A stretch of 64,000 nucleotides of DNA, from the NCBI GenBank assembly GCA_964030785.1, contig OZ034972.1, forward strand, positions 18,265,683-18,329,682, read 5' to 3'. Below, piece after piece: positions 33,262-45,897 of this stretch. The stretch's first letter is position 1; every line of letters begins with the position of its first letter. The notes beneath the pieces were generated by a model. The model was not told the DNA's origin. It worked only from the letters and a program-made list of their open reading frames with translations, and made no database searches. Position numbers and translations under genes: made by a program. Source of the DNA: Siderastrea siderea (taxonomy: Eukaryota > Cnidaria > Anthozoa > Scleractinia > Rhizangiidae).

Positions 33262-34751
33262 TAAGTGACAATCTCTGTAACAGTGGTCGGCTGCATTTTG
33301 GGTCAGAAAATCAATTTCCTTCAAACTTTGCCCACGAAACTATCTTAGACCAAAATCAAATATAAGCATTTTAGTTTTTGTAAATACTACAAAACAGTAA
33401 TTTCTAAGGCAAAATCGCTCTCACCGCGAGGTTGCGATTTCAGGAAGTGATGTAGCGCAAAAATAGGGGGTTTTGACGACCTCGCCACTTCAAAAGGTAG
33501 CAATTTCTGGCATGTTATTTATTTTTTTGTCTTAGATTGTTCCTTGGGTAGTACATTGATGTTAAGTTTAGGAAGATTTATCGAAGTTTACTGCACCAAA
33601 GAAATTTTTTTCCGAAGGCTCTTTTGCCATTAGCGCCAATGACGAAAAGATACACATTTTAAATTCGCCAACACATAAAAGTCGAACTCCTTGAACACAG
33701 TTCTTCTATTCAGACGAACTAAGCTTAAGTTCAAAAACACATGGAAATATAAAAATATGTAGTGGTTTAAGCGATATTTTAACATTGCTGATCATCAATT
33801 GTTGTACTATTTTGAACATGGTGGCCTCAACCGCAAAACAAGAGGCGTACGAGCGAAAATCATATTATGTAGATATCAATGAGTCAGTAGATATATTTGG
33901 ACTGCAAAACTTCTGAGAAGGCATTAAAAAAAGATATTCATCATTTAGACAGCGGAACGGCCGGGTGTTTGATCACAGTTCAGTAAAATTATTTTAGTGA
34001 TAAGCGTTATGACCGCACGGTCAGTGTTCACAATTCCTCTATTTTTACGTTCATCACTTGGGAAGCCAAAAAATTGGGGTGAACGGGAACAATAGGTAAA
34101 TATAGCATTTTGAAAGATGAAACGAAACAACGAATTGAAAAAAGGGATAACGAGCAAAACGTATTTGATTCAATTTATTACATTTGCTTCACTTCGAAAA
34201 TATAGCTTTGAAGTGTCACGCAACCAAAACCAAGCATCAAATAAACGATCCCAGTTAGTGCACTAAATTTACAGCATATACATGTGGACGGTAAAAACAA
34301 CTTAGTAGAATAATACTGGCAATTTCCCGAATTAATGTATACTGAAAAGTGCTAGGAATAGTGAACAAATTATTTTCTACCTATCAATCATAGTTACTCG
34401 AGGGACTGGGTATGAAACCTTGCAAGTTTCAAAGGCCATAACAAAGGTGCTGCAATTTATGTTGAAAGTACTACGACCGTACACAATCTTTTGTTTTACG
34501 TTCGCACACTATAGCTGAATAACTTAGCTGTGACATTTTTATTGGTTAGTTGCTCATGTAAAATTCAAAACCTATTGTTGTTTGTGAACGATCAGGGCTA
34601 AAAACGATAACAAAAACATAAAACAAAGGAGTTTGCTGAGCTTCATAACCAGATTCTTTTATTAACTATGCTGTCAATCAAACGTTGTTGCTGTTTACGT
34701 TCACATGGTGGTCCAATATACTTGTGCATTCGTATATATGTACAGGTGAAA
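33262..34751. other. 5' part of the block carrying the transposase gene
   Basis: About 1.5 kb without recognised protein, tRNA or named repeat. It follows a clean break in unit copy 3 and precedes the transposase ATG. It probably contains the left TIR and promoter of the element, but no inverted match to 38814-39716 could be found by eye. Confidence 0.4.
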
Positions 34752-37700
34752 ATGGCGATTTCTTGTTTTTTGTCCAAAACCTCCAAGTTCAGGGGAAGCT
34801 GTGGTAATTCAAGAGGCCTCAGTGAACTTTTTCGTCTGGGAGATTGCAATGACTCTATTACTTCCCAGTTGAACTCGTGCCGTTTGTCCAGAGAAAACAT
34901 GATTCTTGCACGAGTAGGTGTTTTTGAATTACCTCTTGCAAAGGTTAATGAAATGATGATTTGTCCGAAGCATCGTCATTCTTTGGGAAAATACTGGAAG
35001 CAGCAGCGGCCATGTCAGTATCCTATGCATCGTGGTGGGAGAAAAGCAACCAAGAGCCGAAACGTAGTGAGCGTCAACATAGCGAAGGAAATAATTAAAC
35101 TACACGGAGTAATTGTACCGATTGGCTCAGGTTTGTACATGATCACGTGCACGTCGATTTATTTTAGAATACCAATGAACAGTTTTGAATTCACTATTAA
35201 AAGAAAAATAGTGCTCATGGCAGCTGTTAAGAAGTTAAGACTCTTTTCCTTTCATACTGTAGCAATTTGCAGCGTGTGTCGAAAGTATCACAAGTCTACA
35301 GTCAACCAGTCACCTTGGGTTGTAGAGGAAATTGAAGACAATGCAGAAGACGCGGGTACAATGGAAGGGATTGCTAACAGGTATGAAAGAAACTTCACCA
35401 AGTAGCAAAATTCAACCACAAGCAATAATTATTCAAAGAAAGTACAATGGAGAGGGTGAACGGCTTACAACTGCGTAGCTGCAAATTCATGTGTGTGGTG
35501 TTATTTTTCTAAACATTTTTGTAGTCCTCAGTCTAAGCTTACCAGTTTCCACGTGCTTATTCCCGTCAATATACCACCCTTCTCTAAACACACGCCAAAT
35601 GTATCTTTAACTCATATTTAGTTATTTTTCATATAGGAATCAATCAGAATGTGTCCTGGGAGCCACAATCTCAAGGCAAAAAAGGCTGGGTTGCCTGTGC
35701 ACATATGTGTTATTTCCCATGCCATACCCAGTTTTCACAAGTATCCAACTGAGTACGAACTATAAAACTCTGTTTTAGATTGTTTTAGATTTAAAACTAG
35801 TGTTTTCTATTTTCAAAGGGATGCGAAATTAGTTGCTTCAGCTGCTTTTCGCAGTTATGAATGTTCGCCTTTAACGCCACGTGCTGTGGTCTACGCGGCT
35901 GATTCAGACGTGGAGTGGACTCCTGGTTTGGGTGCTGGTCATGACGACGTGAAGAGCGAATCAGAAAATGATTCTCAAGAGAACGAGAGTCTTCCAGTTA
36001 GTGTTTTTAATTCATCAATGGCGAACCTGGCGGAAGTTGCAGGAAAGAACATTGAACCACTGGAGTGTCAATTAGAAAGTTGGGAGGAGAGTAGTGACTT
36101 TACAAAACAAACATTTTCACGCAAAGCCAAACAGGCCTGTCAATTAGTGTGTGAAGTTATGGCGCCTCGTGATGGAGAAAAACTGTTTAAAGCTGTTCAG
36201 CAGCAGCGAAGTGAATTCGAAGGAACAGCTAGTGATCCTGGCATAGAGGCACTTGTTTCTGCCTATAGGAAAGCACCTTCGAAAAAGCTCAAAACACAAA
36301 TTCTTAGCATCTATGCCAATAAGTTCACAGTAAGCGAGCTGAAGGCCATTCACCATCCCTTTGAAACACTCAGTGACAGGCAAATAAAGAAAGCGCGAGC
36401 TCATACTGCTTCTCATGGTCCCGGCATCCCAGTTGCTAAAATACCACGTCATCGGATCCGACTAGACAACAGCCAGTTAGACCACTTTTTGGAATTCACA
36501 TCTCGACCTTATTTTTATCAAGACGTGGCATTTGGAAGTCGCAAACTAAAACTTGACAGTGGCCAAGAGCTGGTTATGCCAAATGTAGTGCGTACAGTTG
36601 CAAAATGTACCATCATCGGTCAGTACCTCGATTACTGCAGAGAAGATAACTTTGATCCTCTGAGCCGAGCCACTATGTGGAGAATTTTAGAAGTGCAAGA
36701 GGCTTCTCAGAGAAAATCTCTTAAAGGTCTCGACAACACGGCTGCTGATGGTGCAGATCGCTTCGAAGCGCTTCACAAGATTTTAGAAGAGTTAGAGGCA
36801 GTTGGCGCCGACAAAGAGTGGTGTTCGCAAACGAGAAGGAAGCTTCGAGATAGTAAGTCATAATTAAAGACAACTTACCGTGATCACTGCCAAGAAGAGG
36901 GCAAGTGTCCCGATCATTGCAGAGCATTTGCCTTGAGTGATAAAGATGACGCAAGTTATCGAACAGACTGCAACCACAGTCATGATCATGTATGCAACGA
37001 TTGTCAAGCACTAAAGGGAGTGATTCAGGACGTCCAGTCGGCGACTATCAAGTGTTCCTCCAAAATAAACAACAAAGAGAAAGAAGATGATCTTCGATAT
37101 GAAGCAGACGCTGCAGCAGCTAAGATCAGGGAGTGGAAGGCTCATGTCATGCGGACACAAAACCAGGATCAGAGCAAGCAAAATGTTCTGCTTTCTATAC
37201 CAGAAAACGATGTGTTTGTAATAGTAGACTGGGCAATGAAGTTTATTCAGATGAAGTTTCGCAAAAAACAGTCCGAATGGTTCGGGAAGCGGGGCATAAA
37301 CTGGCATATATCCAGTGTCATTACTAAGCACGCAGATACGCTGAAAATCACATCGTATGCCCATTTGTTCAACAGTTGCAGCCAGGATTGGTTTGCGGTT
37401 CTCTCCATCCTTGAGAACTTGCTTTCAGTTATGAAAAGCAGCAACCCTGGCATCACAAAGGCTTACTTTAGGTCAGACGAGGCGGGATGCTACCATAACA
37501 GTTGCCTGATATCTTCTTTGAGAGACCTTGGAAAACGTCAAGGTATTGAAATCTTGAGGTATGATCATTCTGAGCCGCAATACGGAAAAGACGTTTGCGA
37601 CAGAATACTGTGTCCAATGAAAGCAGCCATTAGGCGTTATTGCAACGAAGGAAATGATGTCATTACAGCTGAAGACATGCATGTTGCTTTGATGAAAAGA

Positions 37701-38813
37701 CCAGTTCGTGGAACGACAGCCGCAGTTTGTTGTGTTAACGAAGACAGCAGAACTTTGAAAATAAATAAGATCCCAAATTACAGGCCTGTTCTCTTCACAA
37801 TTTTGAATTGACCCCTGAAGGCGTTCGAGCGTAGAAGTCATCCAACGTTGGCAGTGGCAAAGTGTTTTTATGGGAGAGCATTATACAAAGTCCTCAAGAA
37901 GCTACAGGCCTTACCGTAAAGCAGCCGTTTTTCCCAACCTCAGCAAGAGAAATGGATAGACCCGCAAAGAAAAATAAAACCAATGACGTGAATAGCAGCT
38001 CCTTTGAATGCCTAGATCCCAAATGTACAGAGGAATTTGACAGTCCTGAAGAACTGGACATTCACTTGAATGTCTTTGGGCACCGCCGCCCTGCAGAACC
38101 GGCAAAAGTTGGCCTTTATGACCAATTGCGGATAGATTGGGTTCAACGTTTCCAGACGATTTCTTTGAGTGACACTAAAACATCTTACAATGTCGGTGAG
38201 GGAGAATTGGAAACAAGTGAAACCGACTTGCTTGAAATGGGATGGGCACTTCACAAGTCACGATCCACTCAAAAGCAGTTTTCTAAAAAGGTGCGTGACT
38301 ATCTGCAGAAAAAGTTTGAAATTGGACTGCAAACTGCAAGAAAAGAGGATCCCGCGCAAGTGGCAGATGACATGCGGAGAGCTAGAAACGCAAAGGGAGA
38401 AAGAATGTTCACCCGAACTGAGTGGCTTACCAAGCTTCAAGTTCAGGGTTTTTTTCTCCAGACTTTCTGCCAGGCAAAGGCTGACAGGCCGAAAAGAATT
38501 CACCCGGGACGAAGTCACTGATGATCGTGATGAAGAAACTGAAGAGGAGCATGCAAGCAGACAAGATGAAAACGTATTCGACGAAATTCATGATGCTGTC
38601 GTGTCTGAAATTGATGTCATCCACCCGGTGATGAACGATGTGTATAACCTCTGTGAGATGGTCACAGAAAATAAACTTTCCTCTTTCAAAGTTAAGATGC
38701 TTAGAGAAATTTGTACCTACTTTGAAATTAGATTTAAAATAAGGGACACAAAGTCGGAACTCGTGAAGAAACTAACCGAAATGGTATTAGACTGTAGCTG
38801 CCTGAGCACCTAA
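34752..38813 (+). pseudogene. Spliced DDE-type transposase gene of an unnamed family, nearly intact
   Basis: Start ATG 34752 (AAAATGG context; an upstream in-frame ATG exists at 34668). Exon 1 34752-35130 holds ICPKHRHSLGKYW...CQYPMHRGG, a C-x2-H...C-x4-H zinc-like domain. GT-AG intron 35131-35262. Exon 2 35263-35380 (ICSVCRKYH, a C-x2-C-x3-H). GT-AG intron 35381-35818. Exon 3 35819-38813: acidic segment, second metal-like cluster HC-x6-C-x2-HC...C-x-H-x-HD-x2-C-x2-C (36880-37010), core IVDWAMKF, WFGKRGINWHISSV, AYFRSDEAGCYHNS, GKDVCDR...RRYCNEGNDV, then a C2H2 finger (CLDPKCTEEFDSPEELDIHL), GFFSRLSARQ and a SAP-like end (MLREICTYF...VLDCSC). Four lesions: TAA at 36861-36863, a one-base slip near 37797, TAG at 37832-37834, and an extra base in a 7-T run near 38450. 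Product would probably cut and paste its element; the superfamily is unknown. Confidence 0.75.
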
Positions 38814-39716
38814 AAGTTTAGGGCAAGCTTTCGACCAATGTTAAAACACGTTTTCACAATCAGTAATTCTGTATTGTGTTGTTGTTGTTATTACTTCTTA
38901 AAGTGCGTGTGGGCGGAAAACCACCATTTTCCCAACAATTATATTTATCAAACAGAGAACAATGAAAGCTACTTTAAGGAATTTAGTAGATGTTTTCTAC
39001 TGGTTAGCAGAAGACGCCTTTATTTCTTTGATTTCGTCGCTTGATTCAGTTTCAGCTATGGGTGCTCCCTGAAGACGTGGAAAGAAATCCCATATATTCC
39101 GGTTTCTATAATTTTGGGTGTGGATGCATTTATATATTTAGTTTGTTAATCGATACACTACGAAACGAAACATATGTATGCTTAGTATGGAAAGTAGTAC
39201 TGAACAGCAGAGTCGGGGTGGGGAACTCCACTGAATAGCTGCTTCTAGTGCTTTATACATAGTAATTATTTGTCTTAAGATACCTTTGGTTGTACCTGGT
39301 TTGCGATTCAGTTTCATTACATTGAAAAGTGTAAAGTGTACGGATTTCCCCAGGGGCTGGTGGTGGTGGTGGGGGGGGGGGGGGGGAGACACCCATCGAA
39401 AGGTTCGTCGAAACTTGTGAAAGGGACCCCTTAAGAGGTATCAGAATCTCGTTTAAGGGGCGTAAGCTTCAGACCTAGGAGGAAGGAAGTAGTTCTGGTC
39501 ATACTTTCTTTGTAAGATTATTACCTTAATAAAGGCACCGCGATAACTACATTGTGTTGGCTTCAGATTTAAACACCTTAAGTGGTACCAACCGTGGAGT
39601 TTCAACAGTACTCCCGATAATTTTGTATGAGATTCCCCCACCCCATACGGGCACGCACATGTGATGGGACAAAATGCCAAATTGCACGCATTTCGCATAC
39701 ACAGTGTTAGTTCGTT
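38814..39716. other. 3' part of the transposase block
   Basis: Nine hundred bases after the transposase stop, ending at TTCGTTCC where a repeat unit resumes mid-way. Contains a GGT/poly-G tract and no recognised gene. The right boundary of the element is not defined. Confidence 0.4.
39357..39387. repeat. GGT/poly-G simple tract
   Basis: GGTGGTGGTGGT running into about 16 G residues; could form G-quadruplex DNA. Confidence 0.9.
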
Positions 39717-41920
39717 CCTAACATTATAAGGCAAATTACAAGCTCATTACTCAAGTAGACAGGGAAAGGTATTGTGATGGCTCCATGAATACGAGATATT
39801 TTGGTTTGAAAAAACCAACAAGAACAAAAAACCTGACACATAGAAACACTCATAACGAGGCAAACTGAAAAGGAAGGATAAACAACTGTATGAATCGCCT
39901 ATCACCTGATCACCTAATTCTACACTACATCCGAAATACATAAAATAACACCTTCACGAAGATTTGGCTGTGGGCCACCTTGTCTCCCTAACCAACGCTT
40001 TAGCGGCAGCTGCGTGAGCCTTACAAGTTCTAAACAGGAATGCCTGACTAGGTGCGTCATTTACCTAACATAGTATAATTAATAATTTAGTTTTGTTTTC
40101 TAGTCATTTTAGCATATATTTTAACATTTTGAATAAGTTGAAAATTTTAAAAGATGCTCTTAAGTTTTCCTCCTGTAATCAGTTGCTGAAAAGCCAGAGG
40201 GACTTTTTCATAAATATTAAACTTATAAATAACTTCACAACTTATAAATACAAAATACTCACCAAAACTTGAGACCAAAAACTGAAAAACGCATTAGTAA
40301 AAAGGAGTCTCTTTTGGCAGGTATACCAGAAACAGTGTGGCCTTTACATTTCCAACAGGCCAAGATAGCTCGTTATTTTCACTTATGGGTCCGGCAATAT
40401 TCAGTAGGTGGCATTTGATGTACGAGTACTGATCAACGGCGAGAACAGTTGTGCGTCCACTTTACTGCTACGAAAGCAACTTGATTCATTACGTTTTCCA
40501 GTACTTTAATAACGTGGAATAAACGCTAGCGGGCCATGAAAGATGCCTGTTGTCACGAATTAAGCATAAAGGCAAAAAATTAATGAATATCAGAGCGCTC
40601 CATGAATAGTTTAGCCTGCAACTAGTTAAACAGAATAGATAGAATATATTAGTATGTCAAGGCAACGTAATGGATGCTCCTGCCAAAGTTATTTTTTACA
40701 TTTTTGGTAATTCAAGTTATTTACGAGAAGAAGCGTTAAAAACAATAGGTTTCATTTTTCTTCTTTATATAATAAGCATTCGGTGTCGATAAAATATAAA
40801 CGTTTCTCTAATAATCAGTTGCTAAAACGGCTTGTGGGAGCGTTTCATAAATGTTAAACTTACAAAATAACTTAACGACTTACAAATACGAAATACTCAG
40901 AAAACGTTGGATAACAACTGAAAACGTAAAGATAAGAAACTGTCTTTTGTCAAGTAAGCCAGAGGACAACGTGCCCTTCATTTTTAGCAGGCCGCAGGTA
41001 GCTCGTCAAATTAGTCAATATCTAGAGCATCAACGGTGAGAAACTGACCTGTGCTCCACTGAAAAAACCTGCTTCGAAAACAACTTGGTTCGTTTCGTTT
41101 TGTGCTTCTGAAAATTGAAATAAACACTAGCATTTTATGAAAGATGTCAGAGCGCTCAATGAATAGTTTGGCCTGTAGCTAGTTAAACAGAATTGATAGA
41201 ATATATATTTTCTGATTTCAGTAAAAGTTGAAGACAGGCTTGTGGATTTTCCAATTATTGTGTGTGGTGTTTCATTCATGGTTTTGCTGATCAGCCTAAC
41301 TGACGCTCACTGATAGTTGGCGACCACTGGGTGGGAATAAACTTAGGAATAAAATACAGTGATTAAATCATTTCCCAAAACACAATTACTAACTATGACT
41401 TGCCTGAAAACAATTTTGCCAAGATATATAATCTTTGTGATGGTGAAAGTTAGAGGAAGACAATGTCATGGAGATCAGGTGTTCAAACTCGCTCGTTGCT
41501 ACGCCCACTGTTTCGAGACTTCATACATGCACGCCCACAAGGCAAGGCTACTGCATTGATATAAATAGCAACACACCGTGTTTCTTACTCTTCTTTCTCG
41601 GATTCTTATTTATTTATTCACTATGTTTATTTACTTTTTCGTTCTATCGGTTTGGATAGACTCACGTCACTTCACGAACAAGTTTCCAAGCTTTACATTG
41701 ACCATTGACCAGCGATTATTTCTTAAAATTCAGATTGATCTAACAAGCGTAACGCTGTTGATATCCAGGTTTACTTGGTTTTTCTCTATCTGAAACTGGT
41801 TTAAAATGGATCATTCGTTAAGTTACTTCTTGGTAAAGCATCCTCTGTAATCTACACACTTTTTTAAACTGGTTAATTTGTCAGTATGCTCCCTCTATTA
41901 GTGTTTTTATTCTAAGTCGT
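39717..41920 (+). repeat. 3.4 kb repeat unit, copy 4 (variant, starts mid-unit)
   Basis: Starts at CTAACATTATAAGGCAAATT, position-equivalent to 49573, and runs to the next unit junction. Lacks the AGGGAGCTTAAGC MITE (empty site at 40505). TATAAATAG at 41560. First part of the 39717-47353 duplicated block. Confidence 0.85.
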
Positions 41921-44900
41921 TTGCAACACGGGTGCAGGTACCTGCTGGCATTTCCTAACTGATTACGTTAAGACAATAGTGACAATGAGTAATGTAAGCT
42001 TAGATTTTTCCAAAAATCTGCCCTGGAAACCTTCGCGTCATTTACAAGTATTTACATTGCGAACACTATCAACTGAAAATGGATTGTTAAAAATTGTCTT
42101 CGCAAGAAAAACGTTTACTTAAGCGGCAGAAGACTGCACGCACTTCGTCATGGAATAATACATGTATGAAAAAAAGGCAGTCATCACAACGCGCTATATC
42201 ATGATATAAAAACGCTTTGATTGGTGGACTTACGCTTACAGGTCGTTTGCGTCCGACGGAACCCTTCAATGTACTAAGCTGGAGCCAGATTATCCCAAAT
42301 CTCCCCAGCCTCTCCACCCCCAACTGCGTGCTAACATTATAAGGCAAATTACCAGCTCATTACTCAACTAGACAGGGAAAGGTATTATGATGACTCCATG
42401 AATACGAGATATTTTGGTTTGCAAAAACCAACAACAACAAAAAACCTGACACATAAAAACACTCGTAACAAGGCAAACCGAAAAGGAAGGATGAACAACC
42501 GTGTGAATCACCTATCATCTGATCACCTAAGTTTACACTAGATCCGAAATACATAGACTTGGGAAAATAAGTAGTAAGCTAGAGATTCATTTGTATTGTT
42601 TTTAAGACAAATGCATGTAATTATTTGATCTATTCATATATTTTTAGTTAGTTTTGGTTAGTTATAGTTGTAATGCATATTTGATCATGTACTTTATGTA
42701 TGTTAATTTGCACAATATTAAGTAATAAATACGAACACTAAGAAAATGAACACTTTCACGAAGATTGGCTGTGGGCCATCTTGTCTCCCTAACCAACGCT
42801 TTAGCAGCAGTTGCTTGAGCTTTAAAAGTTCTAAACAGGAATGACTGACTAGGTGCGTCATTTACCTAACATGTATTATAATTAATAATTTAGGTTTTTT
42901 CTAGTCTTTTTAGCACATATTTAAACATTTTGAATAAGTTAAAAATTTTATAAGATGCTTTCAAGTTTTCCTCCTGTAATCAGTTGCTGAAAAGCCAGAG
43001 GGAGCTTTTCATAAATATCAACCTTGCAAACAACTAAACAACTTATAAATACAAAATGCTCACCAAAACTTGAGACCAAAAACTGAAAAACGCAAAAGTA
43101 AAAGGGAGTCTCTTTTGGCAAGTAAACCAGGAACAGCTTGGCCTTCACATTTCCAGCAGGCCAAGATAGCTCATTATTTTCACTTTTGGGTCAATTTTCA
43201 GTAAGTGGTTTTCGACGTACGAGTACTGATCAACGGCGAGAACAGTTGTGCGTCCACTTAACTGCTGCGAAAGCAACTTGATTTATTACGTTTCCAGTAC
43301 TTTAATAGGGAGCTTAAGCAACCACGACGGCAACACATGACTTCCAAATATTTCAAACTTCTTCGCGATAGTTTCAACTCGTTCAATCCGTCTAATGTAG
43401 CCGAACAATCCGGGAACTGACTCTGTAAGGACGGCGTTACAGTTCAGATAGGAAAAAGAAAATTCACTGTCGTGTGTTCACGTTCTACATTTGGTCATTT
43501 CAGTCACGTTGTTGTTTTGCAGAGGACAGCAAAGAAATGTACCAAAATCTGTATCGCACGTGCAGAGTCATTGTTTTGCTAATTAAACTTTTGTTTTGTG
43601 ACGTTCTCGTCAGCTGTCGCCGTCGTGTTTGCTTAAGTTCCCTAATAACGTGGAATAAGCGCTAGCAGGTCATGGAAGATGTCTGTTGTCACGTATTAAA
43701 CATAAAAGTAAGAATTAATGAATGTCAGAGCGCTCCATGAATAGTTTAGCCTGCAGCTAGTTAAACAGAATAGATAGAATATGTGTAAAGGCAACGTAAA
43801 GGATGTTCCTGCCAAAGTTTTTGTTTTTTTCACATTTTTGGTAATTCAAGTTGTTTACGGGAAGAAACACATTTAAACAAGACGGTTCATTTTTCTTCTC
43901 TATGTAATAATCATTCCGTGTCGATAAAATAAAAAAATTTCTTTTAAAAGAAAAAAAAACTTAATGAATGTCAGAGCGCTCCATGAATAGTTTGGCCTGC
44001 AGCTAGTTAAACAGAATAGATAGAATATATGTAAAGGATGGTCCTGCGGAGGGTTAAATTTATTTTGCATTTTTTATAATTCAAGTTGTTTTCAGTTGGG
44101 ATAAAACACATTAAAAACAAAACTTTCTAATTTTTCTTCTTAAAATAATAAGCATTCGGTGTCTGGCTACATTTTTTTTAAAATAAGCATTTGGTCGGAG
44201 TCTGCAAACTTTGACGAATGGAACTAGAACATGGCAAAATATGAAAACAATAAAGGTGTGAAGAAGGAAGAAAAACAAAGCAAAGAAATACAACGGCAAT
44301 ACTACCATATACAATAGAGGATTTGGAAGACTAGGAAATGTAAAAAAAGTGCATTTTCGCAGTCTACAGTAGCATACCAAGGCTCCACAGTTTTTGTTTA
44401 ATTTTATGGCTGCTGACTGGTTAAGCACCTATAATTGCTGTTGCTTTTGGTGAGTTGTTTCAGGGAAGACTTGTGCCCCATTTATTTGTCATAAACTATT
44501 ACTTTTAATAAAACTCTTTTTTTTTAAAGTCTGTTCGGTACAACTAAATGCTATTGTCATTGCCACTGGTTCCTCGACAATTGTAAAGAAACTACTTGGT
44601 CTGATTTGACTTGGTCCATATTTTCTAATTTCAGTACAAAATTGAAGACAGACAACGTCTTGTTGATTTTCAAATTATTCCGTTTGCGATGGTTTTGTCG
44701 ACTAGCCTTAACACTCACTGATATTTGGAGATCACTGGGTGCGAATAAGCTCAGGAATAAAATACAGTGATTAAATCAATGCCCAAAACACAAATACTAA
44801 CTAGGACTTGCCTGAAAACACTTTTTCCAAGATATGTAATCCCCGTGATGATGAAAGCAAGAGGAAGACAGTATCACGGAAATCAGGTGTTCAAACTTGC

Positions 44901-45388
44901 TCGTTAGTACACCCTCTGTTACAAGACTGCTGATTGTTTGTTTTGTGACATGACGACCAAATGCATGTATACCCACAAGGCAAGGCTACTGCATCGATAT
45001 AAATAGCAACACACCGTGTTTCTTACTCTTCTTCCTCAGACTCTTGTTCCCCTTATTTTTTTATTTATTTGTTATATATTTATTCCGCACTATTGTTATT
45101 TATTTTTTCGTTCTATCGGTTTGGTTAGACATACGTCACTTCACTAACAGGTTTCCAAGCTTTACATTGACCAGCAGTTTACTTCTTAAAATTCAGATTG
45201 ATCTAACAGGTTAAGCGCAGTTGATATCCTGGTTTACTTGGTTTTTACTATCTGAAACTGGCTCAAAATAGATCACTCGTTTAGTTACTTTTTGCTAAAG
45301 CCTACTCTGTAATCTACACGTTTTGTAAACTGGTTAATTTGTCAGTATGATCAGTCTATTAGTGTTTTTGTTCGTAAGTCCTTTGCAA
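41921..45388 (+). repeat. 3.4 kb repeat unit, copy 5 (complete)
   Basis: One clean unit of about 3.47 kb between two GCAACACGGGTGCAGGTACC junctions. Nearly identical to 52871-56325. Contains the MITE at 43307-43643, the GAGCGCTCCATGAATAGTTT block at 43731 and 43977, and TATAAATAG at 44998. No frame longer than about 105 codons; none is conserved as protein. Confidence 0.9.
43307..43643. mobile_element. MITE AGGGAGCTTAAGC, copy in unit 5
   Basis: Left AGGGAGCTTAAGCAACCACG, right (minus strand) AGGGAACTTAAGCAAACACG; AAT at 43304-43306 and 43644-43646. The empty site in other units reads CTTTAATAACG, confirming a 3 bp duplication. Confidence 0.85.
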
Positions 45389-45897
45389 CACGGGTGCAGG
45401 TACCTGCTGGCATCTCCTAACTGATTACGTTAAAACAATGGTGCTTGTCAATATTTTTCCAATATTGACAGGCAAAATCTGCCCTGTAAACCTTCGCGTC
45501 ATTTACAAGTATTTGCAGTGCGAACACTATCAACTGAAAATGGGTTGTTAAAAATAGTCTTTGCAAGAAAAATGTTTACTTAAGCGACAGAAGACTGTGC
45601 GCACTTAGTCATGGAAAAATACATGAACGAAAAAATAAAGGCAATCATTACAATGCGCTTTATAAAAATTGGTGGACTTATGTTTACAGGTCGTTTGCGT
45701 CTGACGGCCTGAGCCCTCAATGTACAAAGCTGGAGCCGGTTTCATCAATCTCTACACACTATCATCTATTTTTAGCATCACCGGAAACACATTTTCATCA
45801 GTGGAACTAACGGCCAAGAAGTTACGGTCCAGCTTTGTAAAAAATGGTTATTCTAGAGCAAGAAAATCATCACTGAACTATCTTTAGCTTTGGACGG

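Noticed and set aside
36144..37364. Minus-strand frames of about 100-117 codons
   Set aside because: Antisense shadows of transposase exon 3, whose plus-strand motifs and splice sites are consistent.
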